Assembly: GCA_026826555.1 (NCBI GenBank)
Contig: JAKSZT010054308.1
Location: 3,983,930-4,047,929, forward strand
DNA length: 64,000 nucleotides
Direction: 5' to 3'
Source of the DNA: Tolypeutes matacus
Lineage: Eukaryota; Chordata; Mammalia; Cingulata; Chlamyphoridae
A program made the position numbers and the translations under genes. Numbering within the stretch: the stretch's first letter is position 1; each line of letters starts with the position of its first letter. The notes below the pieces were generated by a model that made no database searches, had not been told where the DNA came from, and saw only the letters and a program-made list of their open reading frames with translations. Shown piece after piece: positions 30,301 to 41,700 of this stretch.

Positions 30301-31164
30301 TGCTTTTTCCCAGGTGTGTGGCCTTGGACCAGTCTTACTTAACCTCATTAGAACCTTAGTGTTCTTCTGCAAAAGGGGAAATAAATGCAATGGAAGGCAA
30401 TGCAGCTGTAAAAGGAGGAGGAAACTGTTTATACACTGATAAAAAATAATCTCCAAGATATATTAAGTGAAAAAGAAAATCTGCCAACAGTCTATATAGT
30501 ATGCTACCATACTTCAAATAAGGGGAAAAAGGAAAACAAAATTTTTTTCTCATATACACACAAAACATTACTTGATGCACAAGAAACCATTCCTGGGGGA
30601 ACAGAGAATGGGATGGCTGGGAGTCAAAGGGAGGAAGACTTTTTACTTGTACTCATCGATCCCACCAAATTTTGAACCGTGTGAATGTATCTCTCTCACT
30701 TAATGATTTTTAGTTATGATTTGAAAATAAATAAGAGGGGAATTACACACTAACCTCAGAGATGTGGGGAAATGGAAATTAAGTTTTGCCTGGCACATAG
30801 TAAGTGCATAAATATTGCCCTCCTAGAAGCTCCAGCCATACCCACCAACCCCCATGGGTCTCCCTCACCATCCTCCCCTCTATCGGCCTACTGCCAATTG
30901 CATGATGCGCTTCCCTCCTGGGTAGCCCGACCCTTCTCTTGCCTCCCCAGGCTGATATACTGGCTGACCTTCGCCTTGGGCCGCTCCTTCCGAGGCTTTG
31001 GCTACGGCCTGACGTTCCTGCCCCTGCTGTCCATGCTGGTGTGGAACCTCTACTACATGTTCATGGTGGAGCCCGAGCGCATGATGACCGCCGCCGAGAG
31101 TCGCCTGGACTACCTGGACTACGCCCGCGCGGCCTCCGACTACAGGCCCCGCCCCTGGGGCTGA
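27352..31164 (+). CDS. TMEM79: TMEM79 (mattrin), epidermal multi-pass membrane protein
   Basis: TMEM79 is a multi-pass protein of the trans-Golgi/lamellar granule system of keratinocytes, needed for skin barrier secretion; loss causes the matted mouse phenotype. Coding exons are 27352-28093, 28400-28613 and 30951-31164; phases close and 1170 nt give 389 aa (human 394). The N-terminal ~190 residues are Pro/Glu-rich and cytosolic, with a Cys cluster at 181, 184 and 187. Hydrophobic segments follow at about 195-218, 236-262, then three more in the last two exons, ending in the polar tail SDYRPRPWG that also ends the human protein. The membrane part belongs to the MAPEG-like group. The start is supported by the human MTEPET N-terminus. 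Reading through the first donor only adds intron-derived residues, so a 323-residue unspliced frame there is not real. Intron 2 (28614-30950) contains old MIR and L1 remnants. Confidence 0.96.
29840..29965 (+). repeat. MIR fragment (plus)
   Basis: caatttacttaagcaatctgtgcttcag, catcatctatgaaatggag and gagaattaaatgagttaattcatg match the MIR core, in TMEM79 intron 2. Confidence 0.85.
30405..30735 (+). mobile_element. Old L1 3' end (plus)
   Basis: agtctatatagtatgctacc, acacaagaaaccattcctgg, gggagtcaaagggaggaagac and aattttgaaccgtgtgaatgtat match an old L1M-type 3' end, in TMEM79 intron 2. Confidence 0.75.
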
Positions 31165-32004
31165 GCCGCCCCGCCCCTGCCCCACCCCCACCCGGGCTGG
31201 CTGGGCTCGGGACCCTTCTCTGAACCGGCCTGCGGGCCAGGACATCCCCCCTCCCTGGTACCTCGGTGGGATGAACCCCGCTACTGTCCCGACAAGGATC
31301 CCATCCAATCAGTGTGGACCGTCCCTTGCTGTCCCCCAGCTGGTGCTGCCCTTTGCCTTTGGAGACCAGAACAGTCACAGAGGATGAATGGGGTTTGCTG
31401 ACAGGGAAAGAGGATGACAGCCGTGTCCCTTAAGGATGCTGAGGGGACCTGGGCCAGGACCAGGAGGAGAGGCATGGCTGCTTCCTGAGCAGACCCATAC
31501 CATACCAGGCTAGGGCCCACTAACGCTCCACTCTGCCCCCTGCCAAGCCACATCCCAGAACCCTGACCGTTTCTGTCAGCTGTCTATGCAGATGGCCTCG
31601 AGATTGAAAATACTGCCTACGGCCGAAGACTGATGATCAGAAAGGACATTCAAGTTTGGTGAAAACCTTCCCTAGGGGACCTGGGTTCAGGACCCTCCGT
31701 GACTGGTTCTCATGGGCTCTTTAGCCTCAGCCAAGACTCTTCCAGCTGCCCCAGTCCAGAGTTGCTGCCTCTTCCCTTCCAACCCATTTAGACCCTTGTA
31801 ATAATTCCCCACCTCTAAACTGCCCAGAAGCCATGCTTCTCCCATCGGAAGAGGAGTGCACAGAGAAACTTGCCTTGCAAGAGTATCAAAAGTCCCTGTG
31901 TATGTGTGTCCACCCACACATGCGGTGGCTGGGGAAGGGGTGGAAGGCACAGTGGGTAACGTCAATCCAGTGAGTGTGCGTGTATGTGAGAGAGAGAGAG
32001 AGAC

Positions 32005-32010
32005 AATAAA
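32005..32010 (+). terminator. TMEM79 polyadenylation signal
   Basis: A canonical AATAAA follows a short (GA)n run about 840 nt after the TMEM79 stop. It is followed by a GT-rich stretch (gtctttgttggctctttgtg), as expected downstream of a cleavage site. Transcription heads toward the convergent GLMP gene, whose stop codon is only about 0.6 kb further on. Confidence 0.75.
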
Positions 32011-32294
32011 TACTCCCGCAGTCTTTGTTGGCTCTTTGTGTCTGCCCTCTAGTCCCAAGCACCCCTTCCTTGTTTGATTTAGATTGTGTTCCAGAAACCT
32101 CCTAGCTCCACATGGTGGAGGGTGGCTGGCAGGAGCCTTGATCCCATGGTGAGGGAGAGAATTGGGTCTGATGAGGAAAAGGGGCCTCCGATAGGAACTT
32201 GCCTTCCACACCCATCACCTAGCCCTCCCATTCCTAGGAACCAGCCCAACGACACTCACACACGGAGAGACTGGAGCCCTGTGGAAAAAAATAG

Positions 32295-32300
32295 TCTATT
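32295..32300 (-). terminator. Possible GLMP polyadenylation signal (AATAGA variant)
   Basis: On the minus strand, AATAGA occurs about 310 nt after the GLMP stop, in an A-rich patch. It is a weak variant hexamer, and no AATAAA was seen nearer the stop. If used, GLMP and TMEM79 3' ends would lie roughly 0.3 kb apart without overlapping. Confidence 0.3.
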
Positions 32301-32611
32301 TCGCCCCCTCCTGGGCAGCCAGCCAGTCCAAAGCCCTTTCATTTTGGCCTGTGAGTCCTGTGCAACAGGAAGTGTGGGGAGGGTAGGCAGGGAGGAAACA
32401 CCAAAGGGACCCTCCCTCTAGCAATACCCTGTCCCCAGCCCTCTCCCCAGGGTATGAAGGAAGCCCCTCCTGGGGCTGATCTCTGAAGTTCTGCAGAAAA
32501 GCAAGATGGGAGAAGGGAGGGGCCTGAATGGGAACATTGATCCCCAACCTCCAGAGGCTTGAGGCACAACAAGGCAGGTCCAGCGACGGTCTTCCCTCTG
32601 GAAAGTAGGCC

Positions 32612-35437
32612 TCAGTTCAGGGAGTGGTACCCTGAGTACCACTTGTGGAGAAGCAGCAGAACCAGGCCTCCCCCCAGCAGCATGAGGCCTGGAGCGCCCA
32701 GGGCTACTGCCATAATGCCCAGGATTAGTGGGGATAGGGCGTCCACCGGAGGAGGACCCACGCCCAGGAGCATTGACCTAGAGAGGGCAGGGGGGTGACA
32801 GAGAGAGAGGTAAGTGAGCTTAGGAGGGAAGGCTGCAAGGCTCAGCCCTGCCCCACTTCATCCTCCCAAACCTGTGGCCCAGGCCTTGGCTCTCACCAGC
32901 TGAGGTAATGTTGGTCCCAGTAACCAGGACCTGTGGAAGCCCCGAACGTCAGGTTGAAGGCACAGAAGTTATTCTGGGGCCCAAAGAAGGCTCGGATGAT
33001 GGGCGACTGGGGGAGGGAGTATGCCAGGATCGGGTGAAGAAGGGAAGCTTGGCAGGGCAGGGCTGATTCTCGGACCCCCTGCTTCTGAGAGAAAGCCATA
33101 GGTCGCCATTGCACGAAGCCTGATGGGAGGGAGCCCCAGAGCAGTTGGTTCAACTGAGAAGAAAGGCAAAGAAAGGGTGAGGAGGATCAACTCATGCCCA
33201 ACCCTTCTTATCCCTCGCTCTCTCCCAGCCTCCACTGGTGGTGACAGGCAGTGTGCTAAGCGGAGCACGAGTCCTGAGCTGCGGGCCTATTCTAGAACGG
33301 ACAGGCTGTTTGCACTTGCGCCTCAATCTCTCCTTTGTAGAAAGGGGGAGTTGGACTGGATGAGTGCCGAGTCCTTTTCCAGTCCTGACACCCTAACAAG
33401 TGTGCATTCAGCTCCCTCCTCTGGGCCCCCAGGCCCTTGCAGGTCCCCATCTGCCAGAGCACAAGTCACACTGCACTGCTTCTTGATGTTTCCTCCATTG
33501 AGGGTGGAGACTGGGTCAGATTCATTAGTACAAGGTCCAGCACTTGAAGGAACTGAATAAAGCATTGCCAAGTGGTAAATGGTTGGGTCATTCTCTGAGA
33601 TCCTCCTGGGGTCCCACTTACATTCCCCACCCATCTGTCTCTCCACTGCAAGCCTGACCTGGAAGACGGCAGGTGAGTATTCATCATCGATGGAGCGCTG
33701 CTCCTGCATTGTGGGGCAGTCAGGGCCCTGGGCCAAGGTAGCCACCTCCAGTCCAAACAGGGAGCGATTTCCCCTGGGAGAGGCCCCAACTAGGACCACC
33801 TCCAGCTGGCAGGTGTCTGCCGTGTGCAGGAGGCGAGGAGGCTGGGCTGGTCGGCCAGATTTGGAAAAGGCCTGGACCTAGAAAGGAGAAGGCATAGGAG
33901 GCATGGGAAGCAGAAGATGCCCACCCTCAAGAAGGAACTCGAGAAATCAGCCTTGAGTTTATTCTCCTTTTTTTTTTTAGATTTTTATTTATTTATTTAT
34001 TTATTTATCCCCCCCCCCTTGCTGCTTGTGCTCTCTGTGTCCATTTGCTGCACGTTTTTCTGTGTCTGCTTGTCTCCCTTTGTTGGGTCATCTTGCTGTG
34101 TCAGCTCACCGTGCCGTGTGGGCCAGCTTGCCTTCACCAGGAGGCCCCGGGAATCGAACCCGGGGCCTCCCATATGGTAAACAGGAGCCCAACTAATTGA
34201 GCCACAGACGCTTCCCTTGAGTTTCTTCTGATTGCCCACATCCTTACCTTGAAAGCCAGGCTGCCATTGGCAAAAGCCCTGCTGGTGTCATGCATGGGGT
34301 GGCCTTGAAATGTGGCGCTCAGGATGGCAGGATCCAATGAGTCGGTGATGTTGTTCCAGGAGAACTCAGCCAAGGAGTATGGGGGATACGGTTTCCCTGG
34401 GGGCTTTGCTGCTGCAGCGGATGTATTGGTGCTGTCAAACTCAAACAGCTGGAGGGTGGGGGTGTGGTGGGACTGGGCTTGTCTAAGTCCAGGATCAACC
34501 CCAACCCCACCCCTAGTCTTCAGTTCCTCCAATTTGCATGAACCCCTTCTTTTGCTGCTTTACCCTTGGTTCTCCCCCACCTCCTTACCCTGGTAAAGAC
34601 AAGGGCAGAAGAAAACTGGATGCTATCCTTGGGGAGCACTGCCAGGCCCCCATCAGGCTCAGGGGACAGCAGGCGGCTCCAGTTGACACTCAGGACACTG
34701 TGAGGGGTGTTGGTGGCCACCAGCAGCGCTGCTGGAGGTCCCAGGCTGCTCCACACATAGTGCAGCGTGGAGTTGGCACCCATTGCCCGGATATGAAGCA
34801 GATTCTGGGGCCCACCAGGGATGACCTCCAGAGACACCTGGAACGTGGACTAGTGTGAAGGAGGCGGGGTCGAGGGAACAGACTGGGGAGAGACAGCGCA
34901 AAGGAGAAGCCTGGGGTAATGCTGGGGAGGGGTGGGACCACAGGGGCCTAGGAAAAAGATGTGAGCGTAGGCACTCAGGGAATCCTGGGGTAAGGGGCAG
35001 AGGTGGGGTGGAGAGGGGATTAGAGCCAGAACTGCCCTGACCCTGGTGGGAGTTCAGAGCATAGAGCTAGGAGGAAGGAAAAAAACAAAAACAAAACCAA
35101 CACTTGCCTGGACCAGGGCCACCCAGGGCTGAGCCAGGGGTCAGACTTGACCGGAAGACAGGAAGCCCTCACAGCACCCCACCACCACCATCCACAATCC
35201 CTGCCTCCTCTCTCCTTTGCAACCAGCCCCCACCCCTTCGTTGCCCCAGATTCTAGCCTCCTCACAAGAATAGCATTTCCGGAAACCTCTATCACCCTCC
35301 AGCCCTGGAGCCCTCACCTGGCGGGTCTCCTCCCCGAGCAGGCCAAACGGGGCTGCAGACAGAAATAGGCCCAGGAGGAGCATGGGGTAGGGGGCACAGC
35401 ACCCCCAAGCCCAGCGGAGTTCCACACAACCACACAT
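32612..35437 (-). CDS. GLMP: GLMP, glycosylated lysosomal membrane protein
   Basis: GLMP (NCU-G1) is a type I, heavily N-glycosylated lysosomal membrane protein that partners and protects the transporter MFSD1. Exons on the minus strand: 35437-35318, 34837-34589, 34448-34248, 33877-33659, 33153-32897, 32777-32612. All phases close: 1212 nt, 403 aa (human 406). Visible parts are an N-terminal signal peptide (about residues 1-35), a luminal domain with at least seven N-glycosylation sequons (for example N62, N92, N131, N156), one membrane helix near 364-392, and a short cytosolic tail ending YHSLN. The tail's YHSL (399-402) fits the YxxPhi lysosomal sorting signal, parallel to YQSI in human. 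Intron 3 holds a SINE (33966-34214) inserted close to exons, but both splice sites are intact. The promoter carries an M-box. Confidence 0.96.
33966..34214 (-). repeat. Longer-bodied DAS-type SINE (minus) in GLMP intron 3
   Basis: Has the short-subfamily head and tail but ~60 extra bases (about 34034-34093) in its body compared with the other short copies here. The TSD CCTTGAGTTT is at 33951-33960 and 34215-34224. Its head ends about 33 bp from the GLMP exon 3 donor, with no damage to splice sites. Confidence 0.92.
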
Positions 35438-35472
35438 GCTGCCCCAACTTCAGCGGCAGAAAGGGACAGGAG

Positions 35473-35482
35473 TCATGTGACT
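35473..35482. promoter_or_regulatory. M-box / CLEAR-like site in the GLMP promoter
   Basis: GTCATGTGAC lies 36 nt upstream of the GLMP start codon. It contains the M-box core TCATGTG and differs by one base from the CLEAR palindrome GTCACGTGAC, which TFEB, TFE3 and MITF bind at lysosomal genes. A GC box (GGGCGGGGCC, 35509-35518) follows. The lysosomal role of GLMP fits this; binding itself is inferred. Confidence 0.6.
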
Positions 35483-36013
35483 TACAGACGCAGCTGATCC
35501 CTTTAAAGGGCGGGGCCACCACACCAGTTCTTAAAGAGACCGCCTCCCTTAACCCAGATTTTGGTTTGCGTTAGAATCTGAGTGGAGTTCACAATCTCCA
35601 ACTGGCTGGCAAGACATCCTAGACTAGATGTGCAGACATACTCCCAGTCTCCCCTATACAGTCAGTCCCAACTAAACAGCACCTATAGCAGCCACGATGT
35701 CGGGATTCAAGATTCAAATGAGATCCCAATAATTCCGTGGTAGGGGAAAAGTCCAGAGAGAAATTTGAAGGATTTCTGTGGGAGACAGCGCACACCCCAG
35801 AAGCTCTTGTCAATCTAATGTTTATTGAGCCCGGAGATATGTTCTTGTCTTTGAAGAGCTCATAATTTTATTGTGGAGGAAATAGAGTATGAAAACAATA
35901 CATGTATTTGTCAAGAGGGAGGTTGTCTAGCTGAATGAACACACACTGTTATTCTTGGTTTGTTGTTTTTTTTTTGTTTTTGTTTTTGCTTGCTTGCTTT
36001 TCAATTACATTTT

Positions 36014-36197
36014 TTTTTTTTTTTTTAAAGATTTTATTTATTCATTCATTTATGCCCCCCTTGCTGCTTGTGCTCGCTGGGTCAGCTAACCACGCCGTGC
36101 GGGCGGGCCTGCCCCCACCAGGAGGCCCCGGGAACCGAACCCGGGGCCTCCCATATGGTAAACGGGAGCCCTACTGATTGAGCCACAGCCGCTTCCC
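36014..36197 (-). repeat. Short DAS-type SINE (minus)
   Basis: Standard short subfamily with a T-rich left end. The TSD TTCAATTACATTTT is at 36000-36013 and 36198-36211. Confidence 0.94.
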
Positions 36198-36224
36198 TTC
36201 AATTACATTTTAACTAATAAATGC

Positions 36225-36740
36225 ATATGGTACAAAATTCAAATGATACCAAGGGGTACCAACCCTATTTCCTAGCAGCCTGGTTACTCCTTAGAGACAA
36301 CCACCATTAAGTTTCTTATGTATCCTTCAGAGATATTCTATGCATTTTCAGGAATATGTAATGCTGCACCGATGATGGCATGCAAACAGTTCTTCAGTTT
36401 GCTTCTTCATTTATATATTAAGGACTGTTCCACATCAGTACACTTGGAGCTGCCTCATTGTCCATGTAAGTATTTCGTTGTAGGTGGACGTTCCACAGAT
36501 ATATACTTTGGTATTGTTTCCAATATTTTGTCATGGCAAACAAGGATAGAAGGAATATCTCTGTACATAGAGCATTTCATATACATGCAAACACATCCAC
36601 AGGACGAATACCCAGGAGCAGAATTGCCAGGCCAAATGGCCCTCTATGAGGTTTGCCAATCAACACTCCCACCATGTGTTTGAGTGCCATTTCCTCATAC
36701 CTTCAACAAGTGTTTACCGAACTTAGTTTCTATTTTTCTG
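36225..36740 (-). mobile_element. Old L1M fragment (minus)
   Basis: Antisense L1 words: tatgtatccttcagagatattc, cagaattgccaggccaaatgg, caatcaacactcccaccatgtg and ccatttcctcataccttcaac. Confidence 0.75.
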
Positions 36741-37040
36741 TAAGGTTTAGCATTTCATGTCTCAAGGTATTCAAATACCTCTTGGAGGTATTTGCATCTT
36801 TTGCCTATTTTTCTATAGACCTTAACTGCCAAGCTCTAAAAATTCTTTAAGGAAATTAACTTTGTGTTGTTGCATAAACATGCCCCCTTCCATTTTTTTG
36901 TGTTTTTTGCCAAATGGCTACTCTGTGACATATTCTCCGTTTCCTCAACAACTCATTTTTCTTGAGGAAAAAAAGTGCTTGGGTCCTCTGAGGTATGAAT
37001 CCTGGGTACTGATAAAGGGACAATGAAAAACAGGAGTCTT

Positions 37041-37386
37041 TAGGAAGCAGATGTGGCTCAAGCAGTTGGGCACCCGTGGGAGGTCATGGGTTCAGGTTGC
37101 CGTGCTTCCTAAAGAAGACAAGCAAGACAGCGAGCTGATTTGACAGGCTGATGCCAATGAGATGATGCAAAGCCACAATGAGGAAACACAAGGGACACAA
37201 GTGGGGAGTGGAAGTGGCTCAAGCCATTGGATACTTCCCTCCCACATGGGAGGTCCTGGGTTCAGTTGCTAGTGCCTCCTAAAAAAGACAAGCACACAAT
37301 GAATGGAAACAGAGAGAAGACAGTGAGTGCAAACAAGGGGGGTGGGGGTGGGGGCAGGAAATATTAATTCTTTAAAAAAAAAAAAA
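37041..37386 (+). repeat. Dimeric DAS-type SINE, first head shortened
   Basis: The first head lacks part between box A and box B (cacccgtgggaggtcatgg). The linker and the second head at about 37207-37280 are normal. Poly(A) end at 37374-37386. Confidence 0.88.
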
Positions 37387-38552
37387 GAGGCTTGGGTGGC
37401 TTTAACACTATGCTAAATTTAGGCTTTAAAGCTAACACAGATTGACCTAACATGCCAGTGGGATTTTCACAGGTTCAAAAATAAAAGATATCGTAGATGT
37501 TTTTTTGCCCTTACCAAAAAAAAAAAATGTACCCATGCCAACAGGGAAAACTACTATGTACAATTAATTATCCAAGTGCTTAACCATTAAAGCTGAAATC
37601 AGAATGGGCCTAGGAGAGTAAGGGACAAATGAGAGGAAAGAATCCACAGGCTGTGACTTGCTTCCTCTCATTGTAATTCCTCAGGTCTTATGAACAGTAT
37701 TTCTTCCAAGATCTTTTTACCTGCAAAGTGATTAGAACATGCCTGCTGCACAGTAGGCACTACATGCTATTATTATTCCACCTGGTAGTTCAACTTAATA
37801 TGACTAAGACCTGTGTTCAGGGAAAAGATTAACAGGAATGAATCTATAAATGGTTAAGGACAAAGGGTAGGGTAGAAGGACCAAAAGCCAAGAAAAAGGG
37901 CACTGAAGAAATCAAATGCTGGTCCTACCTGGCCTTCAGTGTCTCAGGATCACTACTTAATTCCTCCCCCCCACCCCCTTAATAAAAACAAAGCACACAA
38001 TAAGATGTAATTTTGTTTTTGCTAGTGCCGAAGGTGGAGGTCTGACTATGACCTAACTGTGGCATGAGAATAAGCCAGCCAGCTAGAGTATAGACTGAAA
38101 TCACAAAGAAAATTGGGAAAGGGTGGAGGAAAAGAACTTAAAAGCTACAGATACAAGAGATGTTTTATGTCCTTTACAACAAAAGCCCAAGCCCTCCTTG
38201 GCAAGTACTGGGTGTTGCTCTAAAAGCAGAGTTGAGGAACACCCATGGTTTAAACAGGTTTCTCCTGTTTTGGGGGGAGGGCAGTACATGCAAAGTGGTG
38301 CTTTTTAAGCTTTTAAGTTAAATTTTTTTTTTTTTTTTTTTTTTTTAACTCCAAAAGGATCTTCCCAACCAAGATCTACTGAGAAGCCTGAATAGCCCTT
38401 CAAGAGGGCAAATAAAGATACCCAATGACCTAGTTCCCATTTCCCTTCCTTCCCAGTAAGGTTTTCTGCCTCCTCCCTCTTTGCCAGGAGGCAGAGTTAT
38501 AACCCAAGGTTGAAAAACAAAACACTTAACAAATGTCTCAAATTACTTAAGA

Positions 38553-38558
38553 TTTAAT
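38553..38558 (-). terminator. Probable CCT3 polyadenylation signal (ATTAAA)
   Basis: ATTAAA on the minus strand, about 190 nt past the CCT3 stop codon, is the commonest variant of the polyadenylation hexamer. No AATAAA lies between it and the stop. Confidence 0.5.
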
Positions 38559-38747
38559 CATCGGAAGCAAACTAAATGGAAAGCTTACAATAGAGAAGAA
38601 TTAGATGTCAGTGCCTTTTGCAAACTGAGCCGGGACAGATAGGGGCTGGGGGCTGCCCCTCAACCTGATCCCTTCCAAACAAAGCCGTCCACAGTGGCCC
38701 TGACAGAGTGGCTCAGCGAAATGGAAGAATCTGCTGGTGCCCACCAC

Positions 38748-41700
38748 TCACTCCTGGCCAGCATCAGGAGCCCCCCCTTGCCGGCTCTGGTCATCACCCT
38801 TCTTCTTGTGACCTGAGACGATGTCATCAATCCGCAGCAGCAGGACTGCCGTCTAGGAGAAAAACCACAGCCCAAAGAGGTCAGGAGAGAAGGGAAGAAC
38901 ATTTGTTTCTTTCATAAATATCACCTGGTTTCTCCTACAGAATTACCATTTTATCTGAAATCTAACTTTCTAGAGTCTTGAGTATAAAATGCAGTTCTCA
39001 CTAAGCAAAGGATGCACTGTGTGCAATGTTACCTTGCTTTTTGTATGGGCTAAAAAGAAGGGGGATGGAATTCCTTGGGAAATTTTTGGGAAGGAACACT
39101 CTTAGTTTCAGGGAATAGTCTGCATTCTATACCTATCCCTTCCAGATTGTTCCAAACACACTGGTTTCTGGTTATGTGCTGTTCTGGCAAAGGAGGAAAT
39201 GGCATGGCATATGCCTTTGGGTGCCTCACCTCTACTGCTGTCTTATATGTTTGCAGCTTCACAGCCAATGGCTCCCAGATGCCCAGTTCTTTCATGTCCA
39301 CCAAAGTACCCGTCTCACCATTTACGCCCCAGGTCTCACAGTTCTCCTGAGTGTGCTTGGCCTGCAGGTGGAACAAACAGAAGCAGTGAGAGACAGAAAA
39401 TACTGGGAATAAAAAGCTGGCAGGGAACATTAAGTAAAAAACTAAACCAAAAAAGATGGATAGTGGAAACAGCCATGACAGCAAATATGTCAAAGATTAC
39501 AAGAAAGCAGAAATTTTAAGGGAATGAGTTATAAGATGGGGAACATCCCCTTAGACCAAACACAGACAGCAGCCTTCTCTATTCCATTAAAAAAGAATAG
39601 CACGGAGAGGAACTCACCCGAAGGGAGGTAAGTAGACGGATGGTGCTAGCCCCACAGTTCTGGATAAGGGTACGAGGGATAACCTCTAGGGCCTGGGCAA
39701 CAGCCCTGTATGGCCATTGCTCCACACCAGTCATGGTCTTGGATTTTTCTGTCAAGGCATGGGCCACTGCCATCTCAGAGGCCCCACCCCCAGGTACCAG
39801 CTGAGGGTCCAGGAGAACGTTGCGGCACACTTGCATGGCATCCTGGAGGTTGCGCTCTACTTCCTTGGAGAAGCAAAGAGACAGTATGAAGCCAAAGCTT
39901 GAGGAATCAGGGCTAAATCAGAGGCACCAAAGGACTTTCTGAATGCCAGAAAAGCATTCCTACCAAGGAGTGAAAGGTCCCTGGAATCCTTATTGGGCAG
40001 GGCAGATGGTCTAAATCATGACTGCAAGAGGGCGAAAAGTGGTAGGGGGGAGATGTCACACCAACTGTGAAGTTAGGCTCTAGCCCGTTATCCTAGAGCT
40101 ATATACCTTATGGTGTCCTTTAGTAGGCTGTGTGGTGTAGTGGAAACTACTTACTGTGTGCTTTTAGGCAAGTTACTTAACCTCACTAAGGGAAAAAGAA
40201 AAATTGTAATTTCAACTTTAAAAATATGAGGAGAGATGCCTGTGGTTATAGTCAAAAGGATGACTTTACACACACTGAAAAACTCTTAAGAAGTGGACTG
40301 ACCTTCTTTATCTGGTGACAATTCCAAGGCTAACTCACCGAGAGAATCTCTTTGCTGGCTCCCCGGAGAAGGATGGTGCAGGCCTTGGGGTCTTTGCACT
40401 CAGTGATGAATGTAAAGTACTCATCTCCAATTTTCTTGATTTCCAACAGGCCTGCTCCCATCCCAACATCATCTTCTCTCAATTCCTCTGGTCGGCTCAC
40501 TATCCGTGCCCCACAGGCTCTATGGGTGGGAGATTGAGGGGAGAAGAACAGGAGAACCAGATGATTTCAGATATTTCTAACCATCTCTCTAGTCTCTAGG
40601 GTCTGTGGTTGGGGATAAGGGCAAAAGTGGGTTGCTAGAAACATTCCAGAAACAGGTCTTGGAGAAACTCAAGACTTTCAAACATATACAGGCAAAGTTT
40701 CTTTAAACTAATATGACTTTATTAATAAATGTGTGTATACCTAAGGTAACATGTTATGTACCACGTACAGTATTTTCTAGATATAACCCAGCCAGTACTG
40801 TCCAGTTAGGTCTCAAAGCCAGTCACAGAACCATACTAAGGAAGATGAAAGCATCAATTAAAAAGGAAGGTAAGTACATAAATTTGGCCCTGTTTTAATG
40901 AATCTAGGACCAATTTCTTATTTGTCATTCTTTCCCCCCACCCATGGGCATGTAGTCAACTATGTGTATGCATGCATGCACGTGTGCGCAGATCCATTTC
41001 AAAGCAAGCAAAAGTATAAAATTCTATTTGGATTGATACATTATGTGCTATTTGGTAGATTTATCTTCCTTTTTATAAAGAAAGCATTAAAAATGGATGG
41101 CATTTGAGCACAGACATCAACACAAAGGTAGCAAATGCAATCTAAAGCAGCTGAGGATCCAAATTAGGGAAACCAATGGTTTTGCTATAATTTACATGGT
41201 TAAGAGAGACTACTCTGAAGACCCCCAAAAGGGCAATAAACCCTAGAGTTCATTCAGAATCATCGTGACGGCAATAAAGAAAAGAACTCTCTGACAAGGA
41301 ATTATTTAGAAATGTAATAAATACCTACACCAAGATAGTGATCACAGCTGTCTAAGCATAAGCTGTGCATTACTGTATAGAGTCAATATAGAAGAGACTA
41401 ATGTAGTGGAAAATTGTTGAACTAGAGGATTTCTTTTTTTTTTTTTTTTTTTTTTAATTTACCAGGAGGTCCCGGGGATCGAACCCAGGTCCCTCCATAT
41501 GGGAGACGGACGCCCAACCAGTTGAGCCACATCCGCCTCCCTAGAGGATTTCTTACAAGGGCAGACTGCTAAACCCAGGTTATCTCCAACTGTAACTGAT
41601 CCCATTGCCCGTATCCTATATATTAAACCTTTTCAGGTAACAATGCTAATGACAGCATTATACAATCACAATGATGGAAACACACAGGAAAGAATTTGAT

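Larger units (their letters stand above)
35519..38552. other. GLMP-CCT3 intergenic interval
   Basis: Contains a short SINE at 36014-36197 (minus), an old L1 antisense piece at 36225-36740 and a dimeric SINE at 37041-37386. The remaining sequence, including a poly(T) at 38322-38346, shows no gene or regulatory motif that I can support. Confidence 0.7.
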
